A stretch of DNA of 64,000 nucleotides from Hyphomonadaceae bacterium (GTDB lineage: Bacteria; Pseudomonadota; Alphaproteobacteria; Caulobacterales; Aquidulcibacteraceae), in the NCBI GenBank assembly GCA_019636095.1, contig JAHBYF010000002.1, positions 124,001 to 188,000 of the forward strand, written 5' to 3'. Shown piece by piece: positions 45,464 to 53,541 of this stretch (within the stretch, counting starts at the first letter, position 1; every line of letters starts with the position of its first letter). A model generated the notes under the pieces. That model worked only from the letters and a program-made list of their open reading frames with translations, had not been told where the DNA came from and did no database searches. A program made the position numbers and the translations under genes.

Positions 45464-46033
45464 TCAGCAGGGCGCGACGCCGAGCGCCGCTACGCGAGCT
45501 TCCAGAGCTTGCAGGAGAGCCTGGCCAATTGGGTGGTCGCTTGAGCGTATGCCATCGCGGACCGAGGCGCGAAGTGTATCGACATGTGCTCGCGCCAAGG
45601 TCGGATCGCGTTGGGCAAGCGCTTTGCCGGCGTCGGTCTCGATGAGGCGGCACAGGGAGGCGGCGATCTGGGTGGCGAACGCTGACCCGTACGTCGCACC
45701 CAGGCCCTTTAGGTCGTGCGCGATGGCGTAAACATCCTCTTGAGAAAGGGGCGTCCAGTTGACCGCTTCGGCGCGCATACGCGCCGCTTGCAGCCGTTCG
45801 ATGTCGGCATCGAGCCAGAGTTGCAGTTCGTCGCCCATCGCGCTGAGCGCTTCATCTGCTCGCGCAACGGCTTTGGCGTCAAACACGGGTTTTTTCAGTT
45901 CGAGCGAACGCAGGCCAATGCTGCGCGGATCGATGATCTCGGCTTTTGCGCTCGGCGCCGCCGGCTTGGCTGCACTGGGTCGCGCCAGGGCGTTCGCCGG
46001 GCTGAGACAACGTGAGTTTCGCGGATGCACCAT
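45464..46033 (-). CDS. Hpt-domain phosphotransfer protein
   Basis: A 189-residue protein with an Ala/Pro-rich N-terminus (about 45 residues) and a helical Hpt domain at residues 60-180. The phosphorylated histidine is His106 in VYAIAHDLKGLGATYG, matching the AHxLKG motif. It should pass phosphate in a multi-step relay, with no histidine kinase or receiver in the window. The start at 46033 is not sure; no ribosome site is seen. Confidence 0.82.
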   Translation of the reverse strand: MVHPRNSRCLSPANALARPSAAKPAAPSAKAEIIDPRSIGLRSLELKKPVFDAKAVARADEALSAMGDELQLWLDADIERLQAARMRAEAVNWTPLSQEDVYAIAHDLKGLGATYGSAFATQIAASLCRLIETDAGKALAQRDPTLARAHVDTLRASVRDGIRSSDHPIGQALLQALEARVAALGVAPC

Positions 46034-46081
46034 GCGGGCATGCTGATCAGCGGTTCATGAACAGAGCGTTGACGCTGCCCC

Positions 46082-46834
46082 CTACACGACGAACTGTTCG
46101 CGAACGATACGTTCGTCCAGCGCGTGGCCGGGATCGAAGAGGAGTTGCAAAGCTGCGGCGGAATCTTCCCGGATTTCGACCGCCGAAACGTTTCGGGTCT
46201 CGACGTTGTCAGCGGTGGAGCTGACCGGGCGCCGATCAGGCTCAAGCACCTCAATCCGGACCAGCGAGCGATGCGGCAACAGCGCCCCTCGCCAGCGTCG
46301 CGGCCGGAAGGCGCTGATGGGTGTCAGGGCAAGTAGGCGCGAGTTGATCGGCAAGATCGGCCCGTGGGCTGAGAAGTTGTAGGCGGTCGAACCGGCCGGT
46401 GTCGCTACCATCAGTCCGTCGCAGAAGAGTTCTGGCAGCCGCTCAGACCCATCGATGCAGATGCGTAGCTTCGCGGTTTGGGCGGTTTGCCGGAAGAGGG
46501 ACACCTCGTTGAAGGCTCTCTCCTCGACCAGGCCGGCGGCGGTTTCGCACTTGGCGACAAGCGGACGCACACGGATCGGCTCTGCCTTGGCCACGCGCTC
46601 TGGCAGGTCGACCTCGCTGAACTCGTTCATGAGGAAGCCGACGGTGCCGCGGTGCATGCCATAGACCGGCTTCTTGTCTTTGAGGCGCCGGCGCAGGGTG
46701 TCGAGCATGTGGCCGTCGCCGCCGAGTGCGACGATGACGTCGGCCTCCTCTCCAGCTTCCCCGTAGGTATGCCGCAGGCGCCGCAAGGCCTCTTGCGCCT
46801 CTGGACGGGCGCTGGCGGTGAAGGAGAGCTTCAT
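46082..46834 (-). CDS. nadK: NAD kinase
   Basis: A 250-residue enzyme that makes NADP from NAD and ATP. VIVALGGDGHMLDTLRR has the GGDG motif, GMHRGTVGFLMNEF follows, and the second family motif is DGLMVATPAGSTAYNFSAHGPIL. The C-terminal half has the NAD-binding strands. The length fits the short alphaproteobacterial NadK. It is divergent from the class II aldolase gene (79 bp). Confidence 0.93.
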   Translation of the reverse strand: MKLSFTASARPEAQEALRRLRHTYGEAGEEADVIVALGGDGHMLDTLRRRLKDKKPVYGMHRGTVGFLMNEFSEVDLPERVAKAEPIRVRPLVAKCETAAGLVEERAFNEVSLFRQTAQTAKLRICIDGSERLPELFCDGLMVATPAGSTAYNFSAHGPILPINSRLLALTPISAFRPRRWRGALLPHRSLVRIEVLEPDRRPVSSTADNVETRNVSAVEIREDSAAALQLLFDPGHALDERIVREQFVV

Positions 46835-46913
46835 GGGAGGTTGGACGCTCTTTGCTTATTGGCCAGGGCGGCCTAGTGTTTTTCCTAACACAGTCACAAA
46901 CGGAGCGCGACCG

Positions 46914-47678
46914 ATGGCCGACGACGCCGGAACATCACTTAAGGGCCGGGTGAGTGCAGAGGAATGGCAAGCGCGCGTCGATCTCGCTGCGCTCTATCGT
47001 CTGGTGGCGCTGCACGGCTGGGACGACATGATTTTCACGCACATTTCAATGCGCGTGCCGGGACCGGAACACCACTTCCTGATCAATCCTTACGGGTATT
47101 TCTTCGAAGAGATCACCGCGTCATCGCTGGTGAAGATCGACCTTGACGGAAACATCGTCGCGCCGACGCCGTATTACATCAATCCGGCGGGCTTCACGAT
47201 TCACTCCGCTATCCACGCAGCGCGCGAAGACGCGCTGTGCGTCATCCATCTTCACACCGATGCGGGCGTTGGCGTTTCCGCGCAGCAAGATGGCTTGCTG
47301 CCGATCTCGCAGAACTCGCTCTTGGTGCTGCCGAACCTAGCCTATCATGACTACGAGGGTGTCGCTCTCAATCTCGATGAACGCGAGCGCTTGGTGAAGG
47401 ATCTCGGCGACAAGAAGATGATGCTGCTGCGCAATCACGGCACGCTCTCGGTCGGATCGAGCGCTGGCGAAGCCTTCATCGGTATTTTCTTTCTCGAACG
47501 CGCGTGCGCGCAGCAGGTCAACGCCGTCTCGGGCGGGCGTGACAAAGTGCTGATCGCGCCGGAGGCCGCTCAACTGGAGACGGTCGGCCAAAGCAAAGGC
47601 TTGGGGATGGTGTCGGGGCTGGCGTGGCCGGGGCTGAAGAGAAAGTTGGATCGCGCGCTGCCGGGCTACGATTCCTAG
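46914..47678 (+). CDS. Class II aldolase/adducin-family protein
   Basis: A 254-residue zinc-dependent aldolase-like protein. The metal ligands are in VIHLHTDAGVGVS and LLRNHGTLSVGSS, and GWDDMIFTHISMRVPG and the strand ending NPYGYFFEEI are family-like. Members are aldolases, epimerases or decarboxylases; the version with an N-terminal RVDLAALYRLVALHGWDD is common and unassigned. ACGGAGCG precedes the ATG at 46914 and the upstream frame is unlikely. Confidence 0.88.
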   Translation: MADDAGTSLKGRVSAEEWQARVDLAALYRLVALHGWDDMIFTHISMRVPGPEHHFLINPYGYFFEEITASSLVKIDLDGNIVAPTPYYINPAGFTIHSAIHAAREDALCVIHLHTDAGVGVSAQQDGLLPISQNSLLVLPNLAYHDYEGVALNLDERERLVKDLGDKKMMLLRNHGTLSVGSSAGEAFIGIFFLERACAQQVNAVSGGRDKVLIAPEAAQLETVGQSKGLGMVSGLAWPGLKRKLDRALPGYDS

Positions 47679-48343
47679 GCATCGTTGCAGCGTTGCTTCC
47701 TGCGCCGGCTGCGGCTGGCGCTTGGGTCGCGCCTCAAAGGCAGACGATTGTTACCGCCACCGTCGGCGCGCACGAGGACGGCGGCGAGTATTACGAGAGC
47801 GCCCTCTATTTCGAAGAACCGCTTGGCCGGCGCACGTCGGTCGTTGTCACACCTTGGAGCGAGTGGGACGACGAGACTGAAGACGGCTGGCGCGGCGAGG
47901 CTTTTGCGGGCGTCAAGCGCGTGATCCGCGAGCGCGAGGGGCGCGTGACCGCCCTTCAGGTTGGCGCAGTTTGGGTGTCTCAACCCGACTGGGAGGTGTG
48001 CTCCGAAGGCGGCGTCGAGGGGCGCGTTCTGGACGGGTATTCCTTTGCGGAAGGTCGAGCCTTCCTGAACGTCGAAACTTCGTCGCGCGCCTTGGTCGGC
48101 GGTTGTTTCGGTGGGCGGTTGGATGTGACGGCGGGCTATCGCCCCTCAGAGCGGTGGCTGGCAACCGGCCAAGTGTTCTATGACGCACCGGTTGCACGCG
48201 AAGAAACGGTCAAGGCCCAGGTTTCGTTGGTCCGGTTCGATGCGCACGGGCGCGGTTGGCAGATCGGCCTGCGTGCGACGTTGAACGGTGACGATGCCGC
48301 CCCCGCACTTGTGGTAGGCTTGTGGCAGTCGTCCCGCGATTAG
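47624..48343 (+). CDS. Secreted beta-rich protein of unknown function
   Basis: A 239-residue protein with a signal-like segment GIVAALLPAPAAAGA, then alternating strands with aromatic ends such as SVVVTPWSEWDDE and QVGAVWVSQPDWEVC. The pattern is like a small outer-membrane or periplasmic beta-barrel. There is no lipobox and I do not recognise a family. The GTG at 47624 is the only good start before the signal; it places 55 bases of overlap on the end of the aldolase-like gene. Confidence 0.6.
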   Translation: MAGAEEKVGSRAAGLRFLGIVAALLPAPAAAGAWVAPQRQTIVTATVGAHEDGGEYYESALYFEEPLGRRTSVVVTPWSEWDDETEDGWRGEAFAGVKRVIREREGRVTALQVGAVWVSQPDWEVCSEGGVEGRVLDGYSFAEGRAFLNVETSSRALVGGCFGGRLDVTAGYRPSERWLATGQVFYDAPVAREETVKAQVSLVRFDAHGRGWQIGLRATLNGDDAAPALVVGLWQSSRD

Positions 48344-48416
48344 TCGCAATGGCGCTGGACTTTGTTCATGCGTAGTCACACATCCGCAAAACTTATTGTG
48401 TAGGAACCGTTACAGA

Positions 48417-49580
48417 ATGTTGGGGCTGTTCAAACGCTTTGGCTTTGCGGCGGTCGTCGTCGCCGGTCTGGCGCTGATGCTGTTCGTCGTTGTCGGTAAG
48501 GCGACGACGGAGGCGGTATTGGGTGCGGCCGGTTCCGCCACAGCTTCCCCGGCGCCTGGCGGACGAGGCGGCGGCAGAGGCGGCGGCGCCACCAACGTGG
48601 TGGCCGTCGCAGCGCAAATGCACACCTTCACCGACGGCTTACAGGCCATCGGGACGGCCCAAGCGCGCGAAAGCATCGTGTTGACCCCGAAGGTGGCGGA
48701 CACGATCCGCCGGCTTCACTTCGAGAGCGGCGATCAGGTCCGCGCGGGCCAAGTGCTGGTCGAAATGTCGAGCGTGGAACAGGCAGCCTCCTTGGCTGAG
48801 GCGCGCGCGGCCAACCAGGCAGCACAGGAAGATCTTCGGCGCACGCAAGACTTGTTTGATCGCGGCTTTGCATCACAAGCGCGCCTCGACGCCGTGCAAG
48901 CGGCGGCGGATGCGGCTGAGGCGCGTTTCAATGCCGGCGGCTCGCGCATCGCCGACCGAACCATTCGCGCGCCGTTTGCTGGTGTCGTCGGCTTACGGCT
49001 CGCCAGCCCTGGTCAATATGTGCGCCCGGGCGACCAGATCGGAACGCTGGACGATACGTCGGAGATCAAACTCGACTTTACAGTGACTGAAACCCAGATC
49101 GCGCGGATCGCGCCGGGCGTCAGCCTGACGGCGCACACCGCGGCCTATCCGGATCGGACGTTCAGCGGATCAATCGCGAACGTTGATAGCCGTATCGATC
49201 CAGCGACGCGCACGGTGCGGGTGCGAGCGATCTTGCCAAACCAAGATGGCACGCTGCGTCCTGGAATGCTCATGACGGTCGACGTGCAGTCTAACCCGCG
49301 CGATGCGCTTGCCATCCCGGAGATCGCGATCCTCGATCAGATCGACGGCGCTTACGTTTATCGTGTTGTCGCGCGCGAGGGCGCACAGTCGGTTGAACTC
49401 GCGCGCATCCGCGTTGGTCAGCGCGCCGGCGGCATGGCCGAAGTGTTGGAGGGTTTGAGCGCCGGCGATCAGGTCATCACCGAGGGGGTCCAGAGCGTGC
49501 GGCCTGGCCAGCCGGTGCAATTGGGACAATCTCAGCCCGCCGCTGAAGGCGCGCTGCCCCTGCGCCCGCGTGGCCGGTAA
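48417..49580 (+). CDS. RND efflux periplasmic adaptor subunit
   Basis: A 387-residue membrane-fusion protein. After a single membrane anchor and a Gly/Arg-rich linker it has the lipoyl/barrel-sandwich hybrid (GDQVRAGQVLVEMSS), a coiled-coil hairpin of alanine-rich helices (LAEARAANQAAQEDLRRT), and the beta-barrel ending NPRDALAIPEIAILD. It would link the inner-membrane pump with a TolC-like channel, which is not in this window. AGGAA precedes the ATG. The pump gene starts nine bases downstream. Confidence 0.93.
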   Translation: MLGLFKRFGFAAVVVAGLALMLFVVVGKATTEAVLGAAGSATASPAPGGRGGGRGGGATNVVAVAAQMHTFTDGLQAIGTAQARESIVLTPKVADTIRRLHFESGDQVRAGQVLVEMSSVEQAASLAEARAANQAAQEDLRRTQDLFDRGFASQARLDAVQAAADAAEARFNAGGSRIADRTIRAPFAGVVGLRLASPGQYVRPGDQIGTLDDTSEIKLDFTVTETQIARIAPGVSLTAHTAAYPDRTFSGSIANVDSRIDPATRTVRVRAILPNQDGTLRPGMLMTVDVQSNPRDALAIPEIAILDQIDGAYVYRVVAREGAQSVELARIRVGQRAGGMAEVLEGLSAGDQVITEGVQSVRPGQPVQLGQSQPAAEGALPLRPRGR

Positions 49581-49589
49581 GCCCAGCGC

Positions 49590-52500
49590 ATGACGCTTTC
49601 TGATCTCTCCGTTCGCCGCCCCGTGTTGGCGACGGTGTTCTCGCTCATCATCATTGCGTTCGGCTTGATCGCCTTCACCCGTCTGCCGCTGCGCGAACTG
49701 CCTGACGTCGATCGGCCGATTGTCTCAGTGAACGCGAGCTATCCCGGCGCCTCTGCTCAGGTGGTGGAAAGCCAAATCACGCGGGTGATCGAAGATCAGC
49801 TTTCTGGCATCGACGGCATCGACCTGATTTCGGCGACAAGCCGAGATGGGCGTTCTTCGATCAACATCGAGTTTTCGCTTGAACGTGATCTGGAGGACGC
49901 CACCAACGATGTCCGCAACGCGGTCAGCCGCGCGCGGGCTCAGCTGCCAGCGGGCATCGACGATCCGACGATCCGCAAGGCGGACGCCGACGCGGACGCA
50001 ATCATTTGGTTCAGCTTAGAATCAACGACCCTCGATCGGATGGCGCTGACCGATTACGCCGATCGCTACATTGTCGATCGCCTTGCGGTGTTGAACGGGG
50101 TGGCTAACGTCCGGATCGGCGGTGGTTTCCGTCGTGCGATGCGGATTTGGCTCGACACCAATGCCATGGCCGCGCGCGGGATCACTGTGCAGGACGTCGA
50201 GAATGCCCTCCGTGCCCAAAACGTCGAGCTTCCTGCAGGCTATGTGCAGAGCCAAGAGCGCGATTACCAAGTGCGCGTCGAGCGCGCCTTCCAGACACCG
50301 CAGGAGTTTGCGCGTCTGCCGGTGGCGGGCGGCGGCGGCTCGGATGAGGCCGTTGTGCGGTTGGGTGATATCGCGCGGGTGGATTTCGAACCCGAGGAGA
50401 CGCGCAGTCTGTTCCGGGGAAACGGCGTCGAACAGGTCGGCCTCGGCATCGTGCGGCAATCACGTTCGAATGCGCTCGACGTGGGGCGCGTTGTCAAAGC
50501 GGAAGTCGAGCGTATCCGGCCAACGCTGCCGGAAGGCACCAATATCGTCATCACCTATGACTCGACGGTGTTTATCGATCGCGCGATTCAACGTGTCGGT
50601 CAGACGCTGTTGGAATCTACGGCGCTGGTCGTTTTTGTCATCTTCCTGTTCCTGGGATCGTGGCGCGCGGCCTTTATTCCTGCGGCGGTTATTCCCGTCT
50701 GCTTGATCGGGTCGTTCCTGATCATGATGCTGTTCGGGTTTTCGATTAACCTGCTTACGTTGCTCGCATTGGTGTTGGCGATTGGTCTGGTCGTCGACGA
50801 CGCAATTGTCGTTCTCGAAAATGCGCAACGGCGCGTGGATACTCTAGGCGAGCCGCCGCTAGTGGCCGCTGAACGCGGTTCGCGTCAGGTGTTTTTTGCT
50901 ATCGTGGCGACGTCTGCGGTGTTGGTGGCGGTGTTCTTGCCGTTGCTGTTCGTTGGCGGCTACGTCGGCCGCCTCTTCGTTGAACTCGCGGTGACCATTG
51001 CAGGCGTCATCGTGATCTCTGCTTTCGCATCATTGTCGCTTTCGCCGATGATGTGCTCGAAGTTGATGAAGCCAGTAAAGAACAGCACGAGGCTTTCGCG
51101 CTTCGTCGATACTGCGCTCGATAAGCTTCGTTCCTCCTACAGCGCCTCGCTCGAAGCCGCGATGAATGTGAAGCCACTGGTGATAGCGATATTCGCCGGA
51201 GTGATCGTGCTCGGCGGTTTCATCTTCACGCAGCTCTCGTCCGAGCTCACGCCAGCGGAGGATCGCGGCAACCTTGTCATTCAGGTGCAGGCGCCGGAGG
51301 GGTCTGGCTTTGAATACACCAACCGCGTCATGCGCCAAGTGGAAGAGGTGCTGCTGAGCTACGTGCAGAGCGGCGAAGCGCAACGGGTGCTCGTGTTGGC
51401 GCCTGGGTTTGGCGATGCCGGCACCAATCGCTTTTCCTCCGGCGCCGGCCGCGTCTTCCTGTCCGACTGGGAGGATCGCAGCCGCAGTGGCTCTGAGATA
51501 GAAGCCGAGTTGAACCAGCGCCTAGGCCAAATTCCAGGCGCCACGGTGCGTGCGCGCATGCAAAATCCGTTTCAGGGCCGCGGCGCCGACGGCGTCTCGA
51601 TCGTGCTCCTTGGCTCGACCTACGAACAACTTGCGGCGATTTCCGAACGCGTGCTTGATCGCTTGCGCGAAAATCCCAACTTCCAGCGTCCGCGTATGGA
51701 CTATCAGCCGACTTCGCCTCGCGTGCTTGTCGATATCGATCGTGAGCGGGCGGCGGCTCTCGGCGTGTCGGTGCAGGCGATCGGGCGGACATTGGAATCG
51801 ACAATGGGCTCGCGCCGCGTGAACACGATCACCGACCGCGGGGAAGAGTATTACGTCTACTTGCAGGCCGAGCGGCAGGAACGCTCCGACATTACCGATC
51901 TCGCCAACAAATACGTGCGCTCGGATCGCACCGGTGAGCTGGCGCCGCTTTCAACGCTTGTGAGCCTTCGAACCGCGGGTGATTCCGCCGAACGCCGCCG
52001 TTTGAACCGGCAAGCTGCTGTGACGATCTCTGCTTCAATCCCAGCCTCGTACGCGATTGGCGACGCACTCAATGAGTTGGAGCGCGTGGCGCGCGCCGAG
52101 ATTGGCAGCGAAGCAGTTTCGATCGACTACACCGACGCGGCGCGTCAATTCAAGCAATCGACCGGGGCCATTGCTTTCGCCTTTGGATTTGCGTTGATCG
52201 TTGTGTTCCTGGTGCTCGCGGCGCAATTCGAGAGCTTCATCCACCCGTTCGTCATCATGGTGTCAGTGCCGCTCGCTATCACGGGCGGTCTCTTCGGGTT
52301 GTTCATGTTTGGCGGCACGCTGAATATTTATAGCGAGATTGGTCTCATCATTCTGATCGCGCTCGCTGCCAAGAACGGCATTCTGATCGTCGAATTTGCG
52401 AACCAACTCAGAGACGAAGGCAGGAGTATTCGCGAGGCAATCATCGAAGCCTCGAACCTGCGGATCAGACCGATTTTGATGACGTCGATTGCGACAATTG

Positions 52501-52718
52501 TCGGCGCTGTGCCGCTGATCCTCGGCCACGGCGCAGGCGCTGAAAGCCGCTTCACCATCGGCACGGTGATCTTCTTCGGTCTGTTGGTCGCGACGATGCT
52601 GACGTTGTTCGTGGTGCCGGTGTTCTACGACCTGCTAGCGAAATACACGAAGTCACCGGAAGCGACGGCAAAAGAGATCGAGCAATACGAGCACGGCCGG
52701 GCGGCGCCTGCCGAGTGA
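49590..52718 (+). CDS. RND multidrug efflux pump, inner-membrane subunit
   Basis: A 1042-residue AcrB/MexB-type transporter: helix 1 after MTLSDLSVRRPVLATV, two large periplasmic loops, and twelve helices in two halves. GLVVDDAIVVLENAQRRV is helix 4 with the proton-relay aspartates, and FGFALIVVFLVLAAQFES opens the second set. The adaptor and pump form an operon. A TolC-type outer-membrane partner is absent nearby. Its TGA is next to the convergent cytochrome c stop with no gap. Confidence 0.96.
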   Translation: MTLSDLSVRRPVLATVFSLIIIAFGLIAFTRLPLRELPDVDRPIVSVNASYPGASAQVVESQITRVIEDQLSGIDGIDLISATSRDGRSSINIEFSLERDLEDATNDVRNAVSRARAQLPAGIDDPTIRKADADADAIIWFSLESTTLDRMALTDYADRYIVDRLAVLNGVANVRIGGGFRRAMRIWLDTNAMAARGITVQDVENALRAQNVELPAGYVQSQERDYQVRVERAFQTPQEFARLPVAGGGGSDEAVVRLGDIARVDFEPEETRSLFRGNGVEQVGLGIVRQSRSNALDVGRVVKAEVERIRPTLPEGTNIVITYDSTVFIDRAIQRVGQTLLESTALVVFVIFLFLGSWRAAFIPAAVIPVCLIGSFLIMMLFGFSINLLTLLALVLAIGLVVDDAIVVLENAQRRVDTLGEPPLVAAERGSRQVFFAIVATSAVLVAVFLPLLFVGGYVGRLFVELAVTIAGVIVISAFASLSLSPMMCSKLMKPVKNSTRLSRFVDTALDKLRSSYSASLEAAMNVKPLVIAIFAGVIVLGGFIFTQLSSELTPAEDRGNLVIQVQAPEGSGFEYTNRVMRQVEEVLLSYVQSGEAQRVLVLAPGFGDAGTNRFSSGAGRVFLSDWEDRSRSGSEIEAELNQRLGQIPGATVRARMQNPFQGRGADGVSIVLLGSTYEQLAAISERVLDRLRENPNFQRPRMDYQPTSPRVLVDIDRERAAALGVSVQAIGRTLESTMGSRRVNTITDRGEEYYVYLQAERQERSDITDLANKYVRSDRTGELAPLSTLVSLRTAGDSAERRRLNRQAAVTISASIPASYAIGDALNELERVARAEIGSEAVSIDYTDAARQFKQSTGAIAFAFGFALIVVFLVLAAQFESFIHPFVIMVSVPLAITGGLFGLFMFGGTLNIYSEIGLIILIALAAKNGILIVEFANQLRDEGRSIREAIIEASNLRIRPILMTSIATIVGAVPLILGHGAGAESRFTIGTVIFFGLLVATMLTLFVVPVFYDLLAKYTKSPEATAKEIEQYEHGRAAPAE

Positions 52719-53183
52719 TCACTCTTCCGGTTTTGATTCGATCATCAAGTAAGCGATCAGATCGCGGCGTTGTGTGTCATCGTGGACGCCGGGAAAGGCC
52801 ATTCGGGTGCCTGGCAGGAAGGTTTGCGGGTTTTGCAGCCAGTGATCGAGGTGATCGGCATCCCAGACGAAGTCTGCGTTTTGGAGCGCCTGAGAATACG
52901 TGAACCCCGGCGCAGTGCCGGTGTGGCGGCCGAACACGCCGTGTAGGTTGGGTCCGACGCGGTTGGGCGCTCCGGCTTGAATGACATGGCAGGAGCGGCA
53001 TTGAGCGAACGCGCGCCGGCCTGCTTCATAATTGGCTTCGTTATATGGCGCGGGCAGGTCCGCGATCTCGGGTTGTCGGTCCACTTGCGCCGGGGCGGTA
53101 GCAGATGATGAGCTTGTGGATGGTGTCTGCGGCGAACCGCACGCGGAAAGTGTGAGCAGACCGATGACGAGCAGGTGACGCAT
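52719..53183 (-). CDS. Lipid-anchored class I cytochrome c
   Basis: A 154-residue haem protein with lipobox LSAC (Cys15), then a Ser/Ala/Pro-rich linker and a cytochrome c fold. The haem motif is CRSCH at residues 62-66 and the sixth ligand Met128 is in LPGTRMAFPG. VGPNLHGVFGRHTGTAPGFTYS is typical of cytochrome c2-like or c550-type proteins. GGAGG precedes the ATG. It may carry electrons to a terminal oxidase. Confidence 0.93.
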   Translation of the reverse strand: MRHLLVIGLLTLSACGSPQTPSTSSSSATAPAQVDRQPEIADLPAPYNEANYEAGRRAFAQCRSCHVIQAGAPNRVGPNLHGVFGRHTGTAPGFTYSQALQNADFVWDADHLDHWLQNPQTFLPGTRMAFPGVHDDTQRRDLIAYLMIESKPEE

Positions 53184-53305
53184 TGAGAACCCTCCAAGTT
53201 CGCAAGCACAGTCCCGCTGGGCGTCAGCCCACACAAGCGGACGAACCGTCCCACCCCTTTCGGGTCATGCTAGAAAGGCGCCGCGAAACAGCGTGTTAGA
53301 CGCGG

Positions 53306-53378
53306 TGCCGCGTAAGGGACTCGAACCCCTGACCCCCTGATTACAAATCAGGTGCTCTACCAGCTGAGCTAACGCGGC
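53306..53378 (-). tRNA. tRNA-Thr (UGU)
   Basis: Minus-strand cloverleaf with acceptor GCCGCGT/ACGCGGC, D-arm TAGCTCAGCTGGTAGAGCA, anticodon loop TTTGTAA (anticodon TGT), T-arm CAGGGGTTCGAGTCCCTT and discriminator A. The next bases are CCG, so CCA is not encoded, unlike the six other tRNAs here. Length 73 without CCA. Confidence 0.96.
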
Positions 53379-53541
53379 GCGCGGAGCGGGCTTTTGCCAC
53401 TTTGTTCGCGTCAGCGAAAGCGTCACGTTCGCCGACATGTGGTTTGCCCGCCGCCTTAGAAATGGCTAATGCGGACCCCTGGCTTAAGTGGGGCGCCGGA
53501 GAACGCGGCGCGCGGCTGGATACGCAGATTCGGGGATTGGC

